A stretch of 64,000 nucleotides of DNA, taken from Ministeria vibrans ATCC 50519 (Eukaryota; Opisthokonta; Filasterea). Shown here one piece after another: positions 1-12,457 of the stretch (the first letter of the stretch is position 1; every line of letters begins with the position of its first letter). Position numbers and translations under genes: made by a program. The notes under the pieces were generated by a model that was not told the DNA's origin, searched no databases, and saw only the letters and a program-made list of their open reading frames with translations. Where the stretch lies: assembly GCA_943704425.1 (NCBI GenBank), contig CALSCP010000257.1, positions 1 to 64,000 of the forward strand, given 5' to 3'.

Positions 1-404
1 CCTGCAGATATTCCAGAATCGCGCCGGACTCCGCCACACCACGCGCTGCTTCGATGCCCCTCCAAACACCTTTTTTCATCCGTTTTTTTTTATTCTTTTA
101 CCAAAGCGAAAAAGTTGATTAGAAAAAAGTGATGAATCAATGATCACCCAAGATCAGGCCAAAGAAACGTTGAATCGATGAATTTCAATGCGGTAATAGG
201 CAGGTGCACTCATGACTCAATAGTCAATTAGTCAATGGCCAATTTTACCAATGCGCTCAATGTGCTTTCTTTGATTGATCGTTTGTTTTTTTGCTGTCAA
301 CTAACAAAATAAATAAAATAAAAACTCACCTGAGAGTAGTAAGAGCCAGAGCCCGGCTGCCCGCTCAGTGTCTCGGTCAAGGACTCAAGGCGGTCATTTG
401 ACAT
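1..404 (-). CDS. Possible 5' exons of an unidentified gene (partial)
   Basis: Not recognised. On the minus strand an ATG at 404-402 opens a 25-codon exon (404-330, beginning MSNDRLESL) that ends in CAG followed by a consensus gtgag donor. A second open stretch, 94-1, contains GIEAARGVAESGAILEYLQ and could join in frame after an AG at 96-95; it runs off the window. The acceptor has a weak pyrimidine tract and alternatives exist nearby. The ATG lies only about 70 bp from the RUVBL1 start, so the pair would share a bidirectional promoter. What is seen is the open frame and the donor; that this is a gene is inference. Confidence 0.35.
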
Positions 405-457
405 TCAGCTCGTACCCACTTGGCCAGAGAAAAATTCACTCACATCGAAAATTCTAA

Positions 458-2565
<2,108 letters not shown>

Positions 2566-2679
2566 ATTTAATGTCAAATACACGTTTCTTTTTTTATTAT
2601 AATTATTTTTCTTTTTATTATTATATTTCTACGATATAGAGTACAGCTAGATGGTTTTGAAATGAGGAGAGGGGAATTG

Positions 2680-4573
2680 CTAGAGGAGGGCAGCTTCGAT
2701 GGACTGGAGGCGTAGGTAGAGAGTGACAGAGGAGGCGGAGAGAAGGAGGACGAGGCAGGTGAGGGAGAGATGGAGGCAGCAGAGGGTCTTGGAGGGAGAA
2801 TGGAGAAGAGGGGGGGAGTAAGATGAGGAGGAGGAGGGGAGTGGGGGAGAAGGGGAAGAAATAGGACCGGTAGCGGGCAAGACGTGAGTTGCGTGAGAGG
2901 ACGGGAGAGCAGATGGGGCGGTGAGGGGGGCAGGGGAAGACTTGGAGCGCGTCTTGTTGCTGGTGGTAGTGGTAGTGGTAGTGGTGGTAGTGCTAGTGGC
3001 GGTGGATGGTTTCGCAGTAGTGCTGGAGGGGATAGGCATAACGAGGGGAACGGGGACCGACTGACGCAGTTCAGCTACAAATTGGCGAGTGTGACGGTCA
3101 AACTCTGACAGATACATTTTCATGCCCGCATGGTACTGTCGGTTGATGATCACTGCGAGAGAGAGAATGAGTGCTATCTGTATGTATGTATATATATATG
3201 TGTGTGTGTGCGTGTGTATGTATGTATGTATGTATGGATGTACGGTGTGTTGTGTCTTTGTATTGTGTGTGTGTGTGTGGTTCGTACTCTTGACAAAGGT
3301 GCTCTTGAGCCAGGTGATGGTGAGGGAGACGCGCAGATGACACGTGCGGCTGGTGCGAGCAGTGGCACAGTAGCGCACGTGGTTGACAAAGGTGTCACCG
3401 TACATCACTTCCGGGTTGGTTGAGTCGACATTCATGACAAACACGTTACGACAGTCTGCAATGGGCCACGACAAACTGTGCTCCATTGACGTCAGTGCTT
3501 GTTTAGGGCCCTAGACAGAAGTGTGGGATTAAAGAGTCACATAATGCAAGGGAGGAAGAGAGTGGTGCGTGCGTGTGCGTGTACGTATATTATATATAAT
3601 AAATTTATAATTATATTATATAATATTATATATATAAATTATAATTATTATATATGTATGTATGTGTGTGTGTGTGTTTGTGGGGCAGAGGTAGAATGAC
3701 AGGATGAAAGTGAATGATGGAAAATTGTGGTGATACCCAAGACTGGTTCATGGGCATGATGAACTGGATGTGACGCGTGTGGTGCGTCTCACGGTCCGCC
3801 CACGGTTCAATGACAATGTCGCGGTACTTGAGGGACTCGTAGAAGCGCAGGTAGGTCGGAGAGTTGTCGGCGAACATTAACGAATACAGTTCCTCGACGG
3901 TGCAGTTGTAGTCGACGTCGAGGAAGATGTGCTCGTGGTGTTTGGCGCAACCGCACACGGCATTGATTGCTACAGTGGTCAGTGGGGTGAGAAGGAGAGT
4001 TTGCAATCAAAGGAACAGGAGAGTGTACGGTATTCGGGGGTGTCTGCTGAGGGCACGAGAGGGGTCTGGTCGGCCGGAGACGGGTCGAATTCGTCTGACT
4101 CGGGGAGCGAGTCGAGTGTGCTGGCACTGGAGCGGGGAGGGGGCGACGCACTGGCATCGATGGACAGCGCTGAGGGACTCGTACCACTGCCGAGACTGTG
4201 ACGGGGTGGATTCGCAGTGGTAGTGGCGGTGGGAGTGAGTGTGGCCGGGGACGATGCGCTGCGCTGCGAGGGCGCACGGCGCTTGATCACGCGTCGGCCG
4301 CGCACAATGAGCGCCTGATGCCGACCTCCCGCACACCTAGAGAGCAAAGCGTGAACTTTGCTCTACACTATCTCTCATCCGTCTGTCTTTCTCTTCGTAC
4401 CCCACTGCTTTGTACGACTGAAGACACTTTCGGCACGACCCGTGACGCGACGTGAGTGACGCGTGAAATCGGCACGCTGACGTGTGATTTTCGCTCTCGC
4501 TAAAGTACTCACGACACTGTCCACATTTGCTCACCAGATCCTACCCAGAGTAAAAATGTTATTATTTTAATAC

Positions 4574-4610
<37 letters not shown>

Positions 4611-5738
4611 TACCTCGGGGTCTTTTCCACACTCTTCAAAGAATTCGTGGCACTTTTTGTGACAAATTGCATAACACTCTACCCAGTCAAGTGAAGTTGA
4701 GTGAGTTTTGTTTTGTTTTGTTTTGAGTGACACCACAGACACACTTACTGCGACAGGCATAGCCCTGCTTTCCAATTCCCAGAACAGGTTGTGAGCAGTG
4801 AAAGCAGATTTCAATCGAGTGAAAATGCTGAAAAAGAGAGATAGAGAGAAAGAAGGAAGAAACAAAGTGAGAGAGGAGAAAGAAACAAAGTGATAGAGAG
4901 GAGAAAGAAACAAAGTGATAGAGAGGAGAAAGAAACAAAGTGATAGAGAGAGAAAGCGATGAACACACGATGAACACAAAGTGATAGAGAGGAGAAAGAA
5001 ACAAAGTGATAGAGAGAAAGAAACAAAGTGATAGAGAGAGAAAGCAATGAACACAACAAAGTGATAGAGAGAAAGAAACAAAGTGATAGAGAGAGAAAGC
5101 GATGAACGCAACACAATCCATTTTTTAAGAATCGCTTTTACCTTGGCGTAAAATTCGTGGCCATTGACCGCGTGAATGCGGGAATTGGCGGGGTTACTGG
5201 AGGAGGAGACGGACGTGGTGCTGCCTGGACGTGCCTCTTTTGACAGTTTGCGAGAGGAGGAGGCGGAAGGAACGCTGTTGTTGTTGTTGTTGTTGTTGGT
5301 GTTTTGAGGGACCTCCTGCGACGAGCTGTTGCCATCGGTCAGTTCGTCGGGCGTCGAGTCGTCGTCGTCGTCGACATCGGCGGGCGCCCCCACCACGCGA
5401 ATGTGGTAGCGTGCGGAGGGAGTGGAGCCGTCGATGGGCACAACAGCGCCGTCCTCGGCGACCAGGACGATGGGGATGTGGCTTTGTACGGCGCAAGCGG
5501 CCCGGATGCACTTTTCTAAGGCGTCTGCCGTGGTCGACGACGCATACGAAATGCGCACGTCGCTAAACGCCCCCTCGTCGTCCGCCTGGCTGTCGTTGGT
5601 AGTCTCGGCGTCGCTGGGCGCCCGCGAACTGCGCCTGCGTCCGGCGCCTGAGGATGGCACAACCAATGACAGAACTTTGCGTTCTTCCTCCGCTTCGCTC
5701 TTGGCCGGCCCACCGGCCGTTGGAGAACCCTTGGGCAT
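2680..5738 (-). CDS. C1 domain + zinc motif + VASt domain + C-terminal membrane anchor protein
   Basis: Predicted lipid-transfer protein of 705 aa. Eight exons: 5738-5142, 4827-4749, 4678-4614, 4540-4401, 4336-4029, 3969-3737, 3510-3288, 3152-2680. Order: a possible ubiquitin-like stretch (about 65-125); Ser/Asn-rich linker; a C1 zinc finger (about 194-241) with H-x12-C-x2-C-x13-C-x2-C-x4-H-x2-C-x6-C spacing and a KQGY turn; a Cys/His cluster (CGQC, ACRFHA, CRKC); a disordered linker; a VASt domain (about 397-550) with IEPW, GPKQ, YGDTF, VRYC and TWLK; a low-complexity Thr/Ser/Pro stretch; and one hydrophobic helix about 10 residues from the end. Known: VASt domains of GRAMD1/Aster and Lam proteins move sterols at ER contacts, and C1 domains bind diacylglycerol or phorbol ester. 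Inferred: an ER-anchored transporter recruited to DAG-rich membranes. No GRAM domain is seen. Domain calls are strong; the function is inference. Confidence 0.85.
3183..3283. repeat. TATG/TG microsatellite
   Basis: Alternating TATG and TG units fill the intron between the second VASt exon and the last exon of the C1-VASt gene. A similar TATA/TATG-rich stretch occupies 3580-3680 in the preceding intron. Confidence 0.8.
4568..4611. repeat. (AAT)n microsatellite
   Basis: About 14 AAT units lie inside the short intron just after the exon encoding the end of the C1 domain. The donor of that exon (GAG|gtatat on the minus strand) directly abuts the tract. Confidence 0.9.
4845..5105. repeat. Minisatellite of about 25-bp units, nine copies
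   Basis: Units of the form GAGAAAGAAACAAAGTGAT are repeated; CAAAGTGA occurs nine times. Three units are interrupted by a spacer related to GCGATGAACACA. The array fills the first intron of the C1-VASt gene. On the transcribed (minus) strand it reads as pyrimidine-rich TCACTTTGTTTC, and the same core turns up at several other loci in this window. Confidence 0.9.
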
Positions 5739-6066
5739 TTACAATGGACGGAAAAGGGTAAGTGGGAGGGGGTCAATTGACGTTTTAGGTATAAGGTTGA
5801 AGAGAGAATTGAATAAAAATTAAATAATAAATTAAATGGCCCAAATGAGTTCATTCATCATTGAGTTGTCTACACTGTCTAATAAAATGTGAATAAAATG
5901 TCGCCATGTCATTGGTCTGAGCCGAAAAAGGATCACCGTTTACCGACAAAACCCGCCGATCATCTAGAGTTTCTAAATTCTAACACGAAAAGCTGAGGTT
6001 AAGTGGTTTCGTTTGATTTTTGCTTACTAAATTACTAAAGGAGTAAAGGTAAAAGGTCACTTTTTA
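5739..6066. other. Intergenic spacer between divergent genes
   Basis: An AT-rich 328-bp stretch separates the start of the C1-VASt gene (minus) from the start of the pseudouridine synthase (plus). No open frame with splice support was found. It presumably holds both promoters; no motif was recognised. Confidence 0.7.
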
Positions 6067-7668
6067 ATGCTCATTAGTCTGCTCGGTAGACGGATCTTTT
6101 CTTTGAAACACTCAGCATCATTTCCTGTCCGAAACCTGGCAATACGCAAGTTTTATCCACGCAATCGACACATGAAGCGAAGCAGTGACTGTGTGGCCGC
6201 AAGCGAGGAAGAGCCCAAGGCAAAGGACAACCGCAAAGGCACAGGGCCGCCTGAGGTGAAGCGTCCTCGTCCAGCTGAGAAGAAGCGTCGTTTTGCCCTC
6301 CTCATTGGCTATGTTGGAACAAAGTACCTCAATCAATCGCACAAGCCATCTCTTCTCAGACTCCCTCCGCCGCCCGCCCGCCCCCTCTCTCCGCAGCTAC
6401 TATGGAATGCAGTCGCAGGTGACCACCGAGGACGAGCACCCGACCATTGAAGGTATCTTGCTTGCACTCGATCGCTGTCATGCGTTGCGCCGATCCTGAC
6501 TGTTTTTTCATGTGCAGGTGCACTTTTGAAGGCATTTAGCGACTCGGGAGCGGTCTCGCTGGACAACGCAATGAATCTAGGGAAGATTAAGTTTCAGCGG
6601 ACGGCGCGCACGGACCGGTATGTGTCGGCGTGCTCGCAGGTGGTCTCCTGCAATCTGTTGCATCATGAGGATCTGGTGGAGCGCATCAACCGCCACCTTC
6701 CCGACGACATCCGCGTGTTTGACGCCATCAGAACCACCGGCAGCTTTCACTGCAAGAACGCTTGCACATCCCGGGAATACAAGGTCAGATTCCACAAGCA
6801 AACGGGCGAGTTGTTTATCGTATTTAATCTGTAGTATCTCGTGCCAACGTTTGCCTTCGCGCCAATGAAAGAAGCCAATTCGGAATTCCGACTTGAGCCT
6901 CAGCGACTCAGTACCATCCGGAGACTGTTATCAGTAATCTAAGAAAGAAACTGTGTGTGTGTATGTTTGTTTCGTAAGTCTGTTTCTCTGACTGTCCTCT
7001 GACTGTGATCGTGTTTGTAGGAGTATGTCGGGACACACCCGTTTCACAACTTCACGTCGGGCAAGGTACAGGGGGACATGAGCGCAAACCGGTTTATTAC
7101 GTCGATTGAGTGCTCAGACCCCTTTGCCATGGACGGATATGAGCTGGTGGAGATGACTCTGTCTGGCCAGTCCTTTATGCTTCACCAGATTCGCAAGATG
7201 CTTGGCCTCGTCATGGCAATGGCTAGTGACCGCTGTACCCAGCCAGACGCAATTCAGACTGTACGTTATGACCACCTTTTGAAAATCCTAATTTTTTTAT
7301 GCCAAAATATCATCTTTCTTTGTATAGGCATTCCGTGCACGCACATTCGACGTCCCGCGTGCGCCCGGGACCGGTCTGGTCCTGCATCGGGTCTTTTTTG
7401 CCGACTACAACCGACATATCCAGGGCCAGCACCCGCCCCTGGTCTTTCCGCACGACTCCCCTGTCGGCCAGCGCATTGCCCTCTTCAAGACCACAAAGGT
7501 CTTCTTGCTCCCCCCCCCCCCCCCCTCATTTTTTGTGTATGTCTCACTTGCATAATGTCTTACTCCTTATTGTTGTTTTTGTAGCATTTATTCTTCCTGG
7601 CGCGTGTTACATCAAACTGGCCAGTGGAAAGATTTTGTCGTGGAAGAAATTTCCCGCTTTGCTGTTGA
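6067..7668 (+). CDS. PUS1: tRNA pseudouridine synthase, PUS1/TruA type
   Basis: Converts uridine to pseudouridine in tRNA (in animals and yeast also U2 snRNA and mRNA). Seven exons: 6067-6323, 6397-6452, 6518-6783, 6835-6933, 7021-7260, 7328-7498, 7585-7668; 390 aa. The catalytic Asp lies in ARTDR (D137). Other family blocks are GYVGTNYYGMQ, YLVPTFAFAP, HPFHNFTSGK and GQSFMLHQIRKM. The first ATG gives an Arg-rich, acid-free leader (MLISLLGRRIF...) like a mitochondrial presequence; a second in-frame ATG at 6172 would give a nuclear form starting MKRSSD. Mammalian PUS1 likewise has mitochondrial and nuclear forms. The last 28 codons end in PLCC and are not conserved, so the final exon is the least certain. 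Confidence 0.93.
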
Positions 7669-7789
7669 CTTCCTTTGGAGTGATCGTACTTGTGGTGGGC
7701 TCAGTGGAGACGATCATTGATGCAGTTGCTGGAAATGGTCCCTCTGGGCTTGTGTGTGGCGGGAACTCAACGCGGACATAAAACTCAAT

Positions 7790-7795
7790 AATAAA
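7790..7795 (+). promoter_or_regulatory. AATAAA polyadenylation signal candidate
   Basis: A canonical hexamer lies 122 bp downstream of the PUS1 stop codon. The next gene, on the minus strand, ends at 7914, so the two 3' ends converge within about 245 bp. Confidence 0.5.
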
Positions 7796-7913
7796 CTTTG
7801 TGTACTCAGAATATTGACTCTTTACTCTACTCCCCGCTCCGTTCTCTCTCTCACTCACTCACTTCTCCCTCTCTCAGTACAACACAAAAGAAAACAAGGG
7901 GATATATGTTTTG

Positions 7914-8371
7914 TTAGAAATCATCAATGACCAGAACACAGGGTCCGCCGTGGATGACGTCGATGCCGCCCTCTTCGGCTCTGCGAACGGCCAAGGGCGA
8001 CTCAGCGCCTGGCTGGAACCACAGCGTTTTGATGTTGAGACGCAGCGCCTCATCCACGATGCGCTCGGTGACCGCAGGCGGTGTGATCACACTGACAGCA
8101 TAGGACGAGGCGTCAGAAAGCTCAGAGAGCGATTTAGAGCAAGCAACGCCCTCAATGGTGGGTCTGAATATAAATATAATGGGGATGGGCTCAGAAATGA
8201 ATTCAAATTTGTTGCGAGAATGAGATACGTTTTCGGGTTGATCGGCACTACCGACTTGTTCAGGGCAACGTAGCGACGCAGCACCTCGTTGCCAATCTTG
8301 GCGCGGTCGGCTGATGCGCCCACAACAGCAAACTTTTCGTGCAACACAAATCTTGCGATTCGTGCCTGCAT
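7914..8371 (-). CDS. CoA-binding (YccU-like) Rossmann protein
   Basis: Small NAD/CoA-binding-fold protein of 130 aa with exons 8371-8229 and 8163-7914. It shows the nucleotide-binding start FAVVGASADRAKIGNEV, then INPKTPTIEG, ITPPAVTERIVDEAL and the hallmark WFQPGAES, all typical of the CoA_binding_2 family found in bacteria and many eukaryotes. Biochemical role in eukaryotes is poorly defined. The start at 8371 is the first ATG in frame. The frame stays open upstream to an AG near 8432, so an additional 5' exon cannot be excluded. Confidence 0.85.
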
Positions 8372-8822
8372 TGCGGTAGTGGCAGAGCGAGTCCTCGTGG
8401 TGTATGTTAGGGGCGGATAGGGGTAATCCTTTGGGCTTTGAGAGGAAAAAAGTAAGTGTGAAAGTGACTAGTGACTGACTACCCAACTAAGTTGAAGTGA
8501 AAACTCAACTGAACTTGACTCTGAGGTGGTTTGCCAATTTCGCACCTCACCTCCGCCGCCTCCACACCGCACGGTTTCCCTCAAGCTGACAAGCTCCTTC
8601 TTCAGGTTCTTCTTCTCATTGCACACCAACCCTGCCGAGTGCGTTTGAGCCAAGCTCATCGCAGAGGGTGCACAGTGGGTGAACCTCTCTCTGTGCCGTA
8701 GGAGCACCAGCAGAAAATAAGCAATTGGCCCCCGTCAGGTCTACGCTTTGGCAAACGAATCGAACAATGGCACAGGTACAACAACGTTCGCAGAGTGAAA
8801 ACATCTCACTGTGTGTATTCTT
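8372..8822. other. Intergenic spacer
   Basis: 451 bp between the CoA-binding gene and the 3' end of IFT74, both on the minus strand. A short minus-strand open stretch (about 8690-8559, ending at a GAG|gtgagg donor) was seen. It does not join in frame to the next ATG, so no gene is called here. Confidence 0.6.
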
Positions 8823-11800
8823 TCATGAGGAATACAGGGGTTCCTTGCGCACCTGAGCAATGAGTGCGTCATTGTGTTCGCGTACCAGTGACTGCACATT
8901 AGCCTTCACCTTTGAATAGTCGCTCTCACTTGATTTGCTTGCAATCGTCTAAAAAGATTAATGCAATTATTATTATTAAAAGAAGACATCAATTTTTATG
9001 TAAAAACTCATTGACTCATTCGTGAGTCACAGTCCTCGATAGTCATACTCATTCGTTGATCAGCATCAAAGACTCGGTCATAACACAATTCTACGTATCA
9101 TATGGTCGATTGAGGGTTACCTGACTGACAGTAAAGTTGGTCGACAAGTGTTGGCGCAATTTGGTCTCGAGTGCCGTCAATTGCGAATGTGTCTCGTTCT
9201 CACTCAATTGTTTGCGTTTCTCTTCATAAGCAGAGCTCAACTAAAACACAGACACACACACACACATACATACACACACTGAGTCAAAACGCGCTACTAA
9301 TTTATAGTAAGGAACTTTTTGTTACGGATTTGATGAGCTTCTGATAAGACTGTTTCTGCACGGTCAATTGTTCCATTTCTTCGGCTCGTTTAGCTTTGGT
9401 TTTTGTCGCTTCTCGTTTAACTCGATCAGTGTCTAAAAAATTCTATAATTTAAGCCCTAATAATTATGACGATTGTTACGTCTTACCGGAATAGAGAGAC
9501 AGTTCCGACTTCATTTGGACCATTTTCTCTTTCAATTGTTGCATTTCAGTGGTAATTTTCGCTTCCAACTGTGAAATTTTCAGCAGATCATTCTTCAATT
9601 GATCGCGTTCTAATCACAATAAAATAAGAGCAAGTGGAGAGGTGGATAATGACAAATGACGTTTACGTGTTTCAAGTCCCTTTGCGGTATTTTGGCTGTC
9701 CTTCAAGTGACGAGACTTGACGTTGAGATCACTCTGCATTGCCTGAAAGGAATCCACCGATGGAACTAAACTACTGCTCACAATCACCTAAAACCCAATG
9801 TGAGTATTAGTATACGATTGAAACTGATGGAGGGTTGCACTGAAAGTAAGGTTTGTGGGTGGAATACGTGACGGATTGAGTATCAAACTACTAAGAATTG
9901 AACAACAAAAATAATAGTATTGAGATTCGAATTCTCATTAGTGAGACTAATCAATCAATAATATTGACCTTGTGGTGTTTGAGTGTCAGGGAAAATGGAA
10001 TTTTGAACCATATTGGTTGAAAGAGAGCGAAAAAACAAAACAATAACAATAAGTAATAATAATAATTATAAAATTAGATTTTTTGTAGATGTCTTCTTCT
10101 TCTTCTTCTAGGATTCTTGTGTGTCTTACTCTTGAGATTCGTTCAAGTAATGTCACATTTTGCTTTTGCAGTTGAGCCACTTTCTCGTTCTCACTTTTCA
10201 TTTCTTCTGGAAATGAACTCAAAAACGACTAAACAAAAGATGTATCAATTTCGATCTCGTTGTTTTTCTTCGTACGTCCATTTCTTTCTCTCTTTTGCGC
10301 AGTTCCAAATACTTTTGATGTCGTTCGTCTAAAGAAGTCGGGAAATTTCACAAAATTATCAACCACAATGCATAACACACACACGCGCACACACCCACAT
10401 GCAGACACACACAAAATGCACTCAAGAATACAATCACTCACTCACTATCAAACGGAACCCACAAACAACAACATTCTAACTTACCGTTCTGCTCTTCCTC
10501 TCTCACATCCCATTCGCTAATTTGGTCCTTCACTCGAAACACCTTCTCCTGAACCACCTTTGTCTTTCTTTCCAGTGCCGCAATCTCTTGATTATCGTCC
10601 TTGACCTAAAATACCCAAGAATTATTATTGTTTTATTTTTTAATTATCCATTTGCACCACTCAATTGAGTTTGTTGTTACCTGCTTGAGCAGTTTTTCTC
10701 TCTGTTGTTCTTCTGTTCCTCCTTCCAATTCCCTCATTTCCTTTTCGACACTTTCGATTTTCTCTCTGATTTCACGTCGCTCCTCAGTCAGTCGCGCAGA
10801 GACCTGCGAGAAAAATAGTACCAACCGTTTCAATCATTCTCATGTGCAACAGAATACTTTGTCCCTCTAATTTGTTCTTTCTCTTTTCTTTCTCTCTTTT
10901 TGTTATGCACACACATACACACAACGCCAGTATTGACCTGTCTCAGGGGCTCATCTGCGACAGTGCGCTCGAGCGTATCTCTTCGCTTCTCCACCGTCTC
11001 CATCTGCAGCTGCATCTGCGCCACCTGTTCCCCTGTCCGCCCTGTCTCTTCTTTCAGACGGCTGTACGTTCGTCGCTGGTCACTCCCCAGTGTTGAAATC
11101 AGTGACTCTCCTGCTTTCCGTTCCTACAGCCCGTGCACAAGTCAGCGACACCAATTAATAGTCATACTATTACCTTTGCACAATCTGCTTCCGCCTTTTT
11201 CAGCTTTCCCTCCACCTCACTGCGCTTCTCAAACACTTCATCAATCGCACGTGTTTCATGCTCGTTCTGCAGCGCCAATCGCGCTCGATCTCCCAAAATA
11301 TCGTCAATGTCGCTGTCTGTGTTAATCTATAACAACATAACTTGTTTAGAACATTCCTCTTGGGTTTGGCTTTGTCCCATTAATTTGGAGGTTTTTTACT
11401 TTGTCGACAAGTGTGTTGTAGTCGCCAAGCTCTCCTTGCAGCACACGGATCTCGTGGGCGATTCCTTCCGCCTTCTTCTCGTACGCCAGAGCATTCTGAC
11501 TGTCCTGTTGTCGCTCGTCCAAGTCGCCCTGAAGCCGCGTAATTTCGTTGGTCAGCTCGTTCACCTTCTGTCGCAACAGTCCAAAAAAGTATGTCTGATC
11601 CTGGACCACGCGAGTGGGGCCTGCACACAACAATTGTCATAAGTTGGTGACTAATACAAAACGATCCACCACAATACCCTGCGAGCCTGTTTTCAGCCCA
11701 CCAACGCCCTGGCTTGTCAACGGTCGTCCTCCTGCCCCGCTCGCCATCTGCGGCACTATTCCAGGTCTAAACCCTGGTGCTGCGGCGCCACCCACGCCTG

Positions 11801-12183
11801 TTGTGAGGCGTGCTGTTGCTACACAAGAAGAGAGGGCGTTTGTGATTGAGTGATAGAGTTCATAGCAACCAACAAAAGAAAGACAAAACGAAGGCCAACT
11901 CTCAAGGGCCCACCGCTACAAAATGGTATTCACACTTTGAAATATCAGCCACCTTCATGTAGACAGTGCGCCATCGTAGCGTTATAATATATTTGATTTT
12001 GTGTTTTTAAAAAAAACACAGAAAAAAACGAAAATTTTGAGGTAAAAGAGCAGTACCTCCTCGACCAGGACCACCTGCACGACTTGGTACTCGGCCTGCT
12101 ACGCCACCTACCCCACCCACTCCAGCGGCCGCACCGTACCCGCTTGAGGGTCGGCGTCCTCCGCCCGCTCCTCGCGAATCCAT
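8823..12183 (-). CDS. IFT74: Intraflagellar transport protein 74
   Basis: IFT-B core subunit; with IFT81 it forms the coiled coil that carries tubulin into cilia. Fourteen exons: 12183-12057, 11818-11678, 11620-11400, 11326-11174, 11123-10938, 10803-10681, 10605-10485, 10328-10276, 10228-10130, 9787-9667, 9609-9487, 9432-9326, 9240-9121, 8948-8823. Phases agree throughout, giving 606 aa (human IFT74 is 600 aa). The N-terminus is a basic Gly/Arg/Pro-rich disordered region (the tubulin-tail-binding part in the family), followed by YFFGLLRQKVNEL, LGDYNTLVDK, KDDNQEIAALE and SENETHSQLTALE, all matching the family. The rest is coiled coil. The ATG at 12183 is 274 bp from the divergent carboxypeptidase start. 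Its presence implies a ciliated life stage. Confidence 0.96.
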
Positions 12184-12457
12184 CGTTCAAACAGCCAAGC
12201 GATCCGATCAAATGACAAATCTACTCTCAAGGGGTGTGCACTTGTGCACTCGTGCTCAAAGAAAGAATAGAAATAATTAATTTTATTATTATTTTATTTT
12301 TGAAAAATTAATTGATTTTGACATTGATTGACTCATTTGACTGTATTATTTCAATTTTTGCTTCACTCCACCCTCATCAAGCTGACAAGTGGCACCGCCA
12401 CACAGCCCTCTTGCGGTCTTGTCACGCCTGTTTCCTAACCGCTGTTTCGATTTCCTC

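Noticed and set aside
4845-5105. Regularly spaced repeats resembling a CRISPR array
   Set aside because: There are no unique spacers; units are low-complexity GAGA/CAAAGTGAT tandem repeats inside a eukaryotic intron.
8559-8707. Minus-strand open frame with MSLAQTHSAGL and a good donor
   Set aside because: It does not join in a compatible phase to the CoA-binding gene, is not recognisable, and no acceptor partner was found.
9969-10010. Possible extra IFT74 exon ending CACAAG|gtcaat
   Set aside because: No AG acceptor exists upstream within reach. Joining the exon at 10130 directly to 9787 keeps frame and aligns with IFT74.
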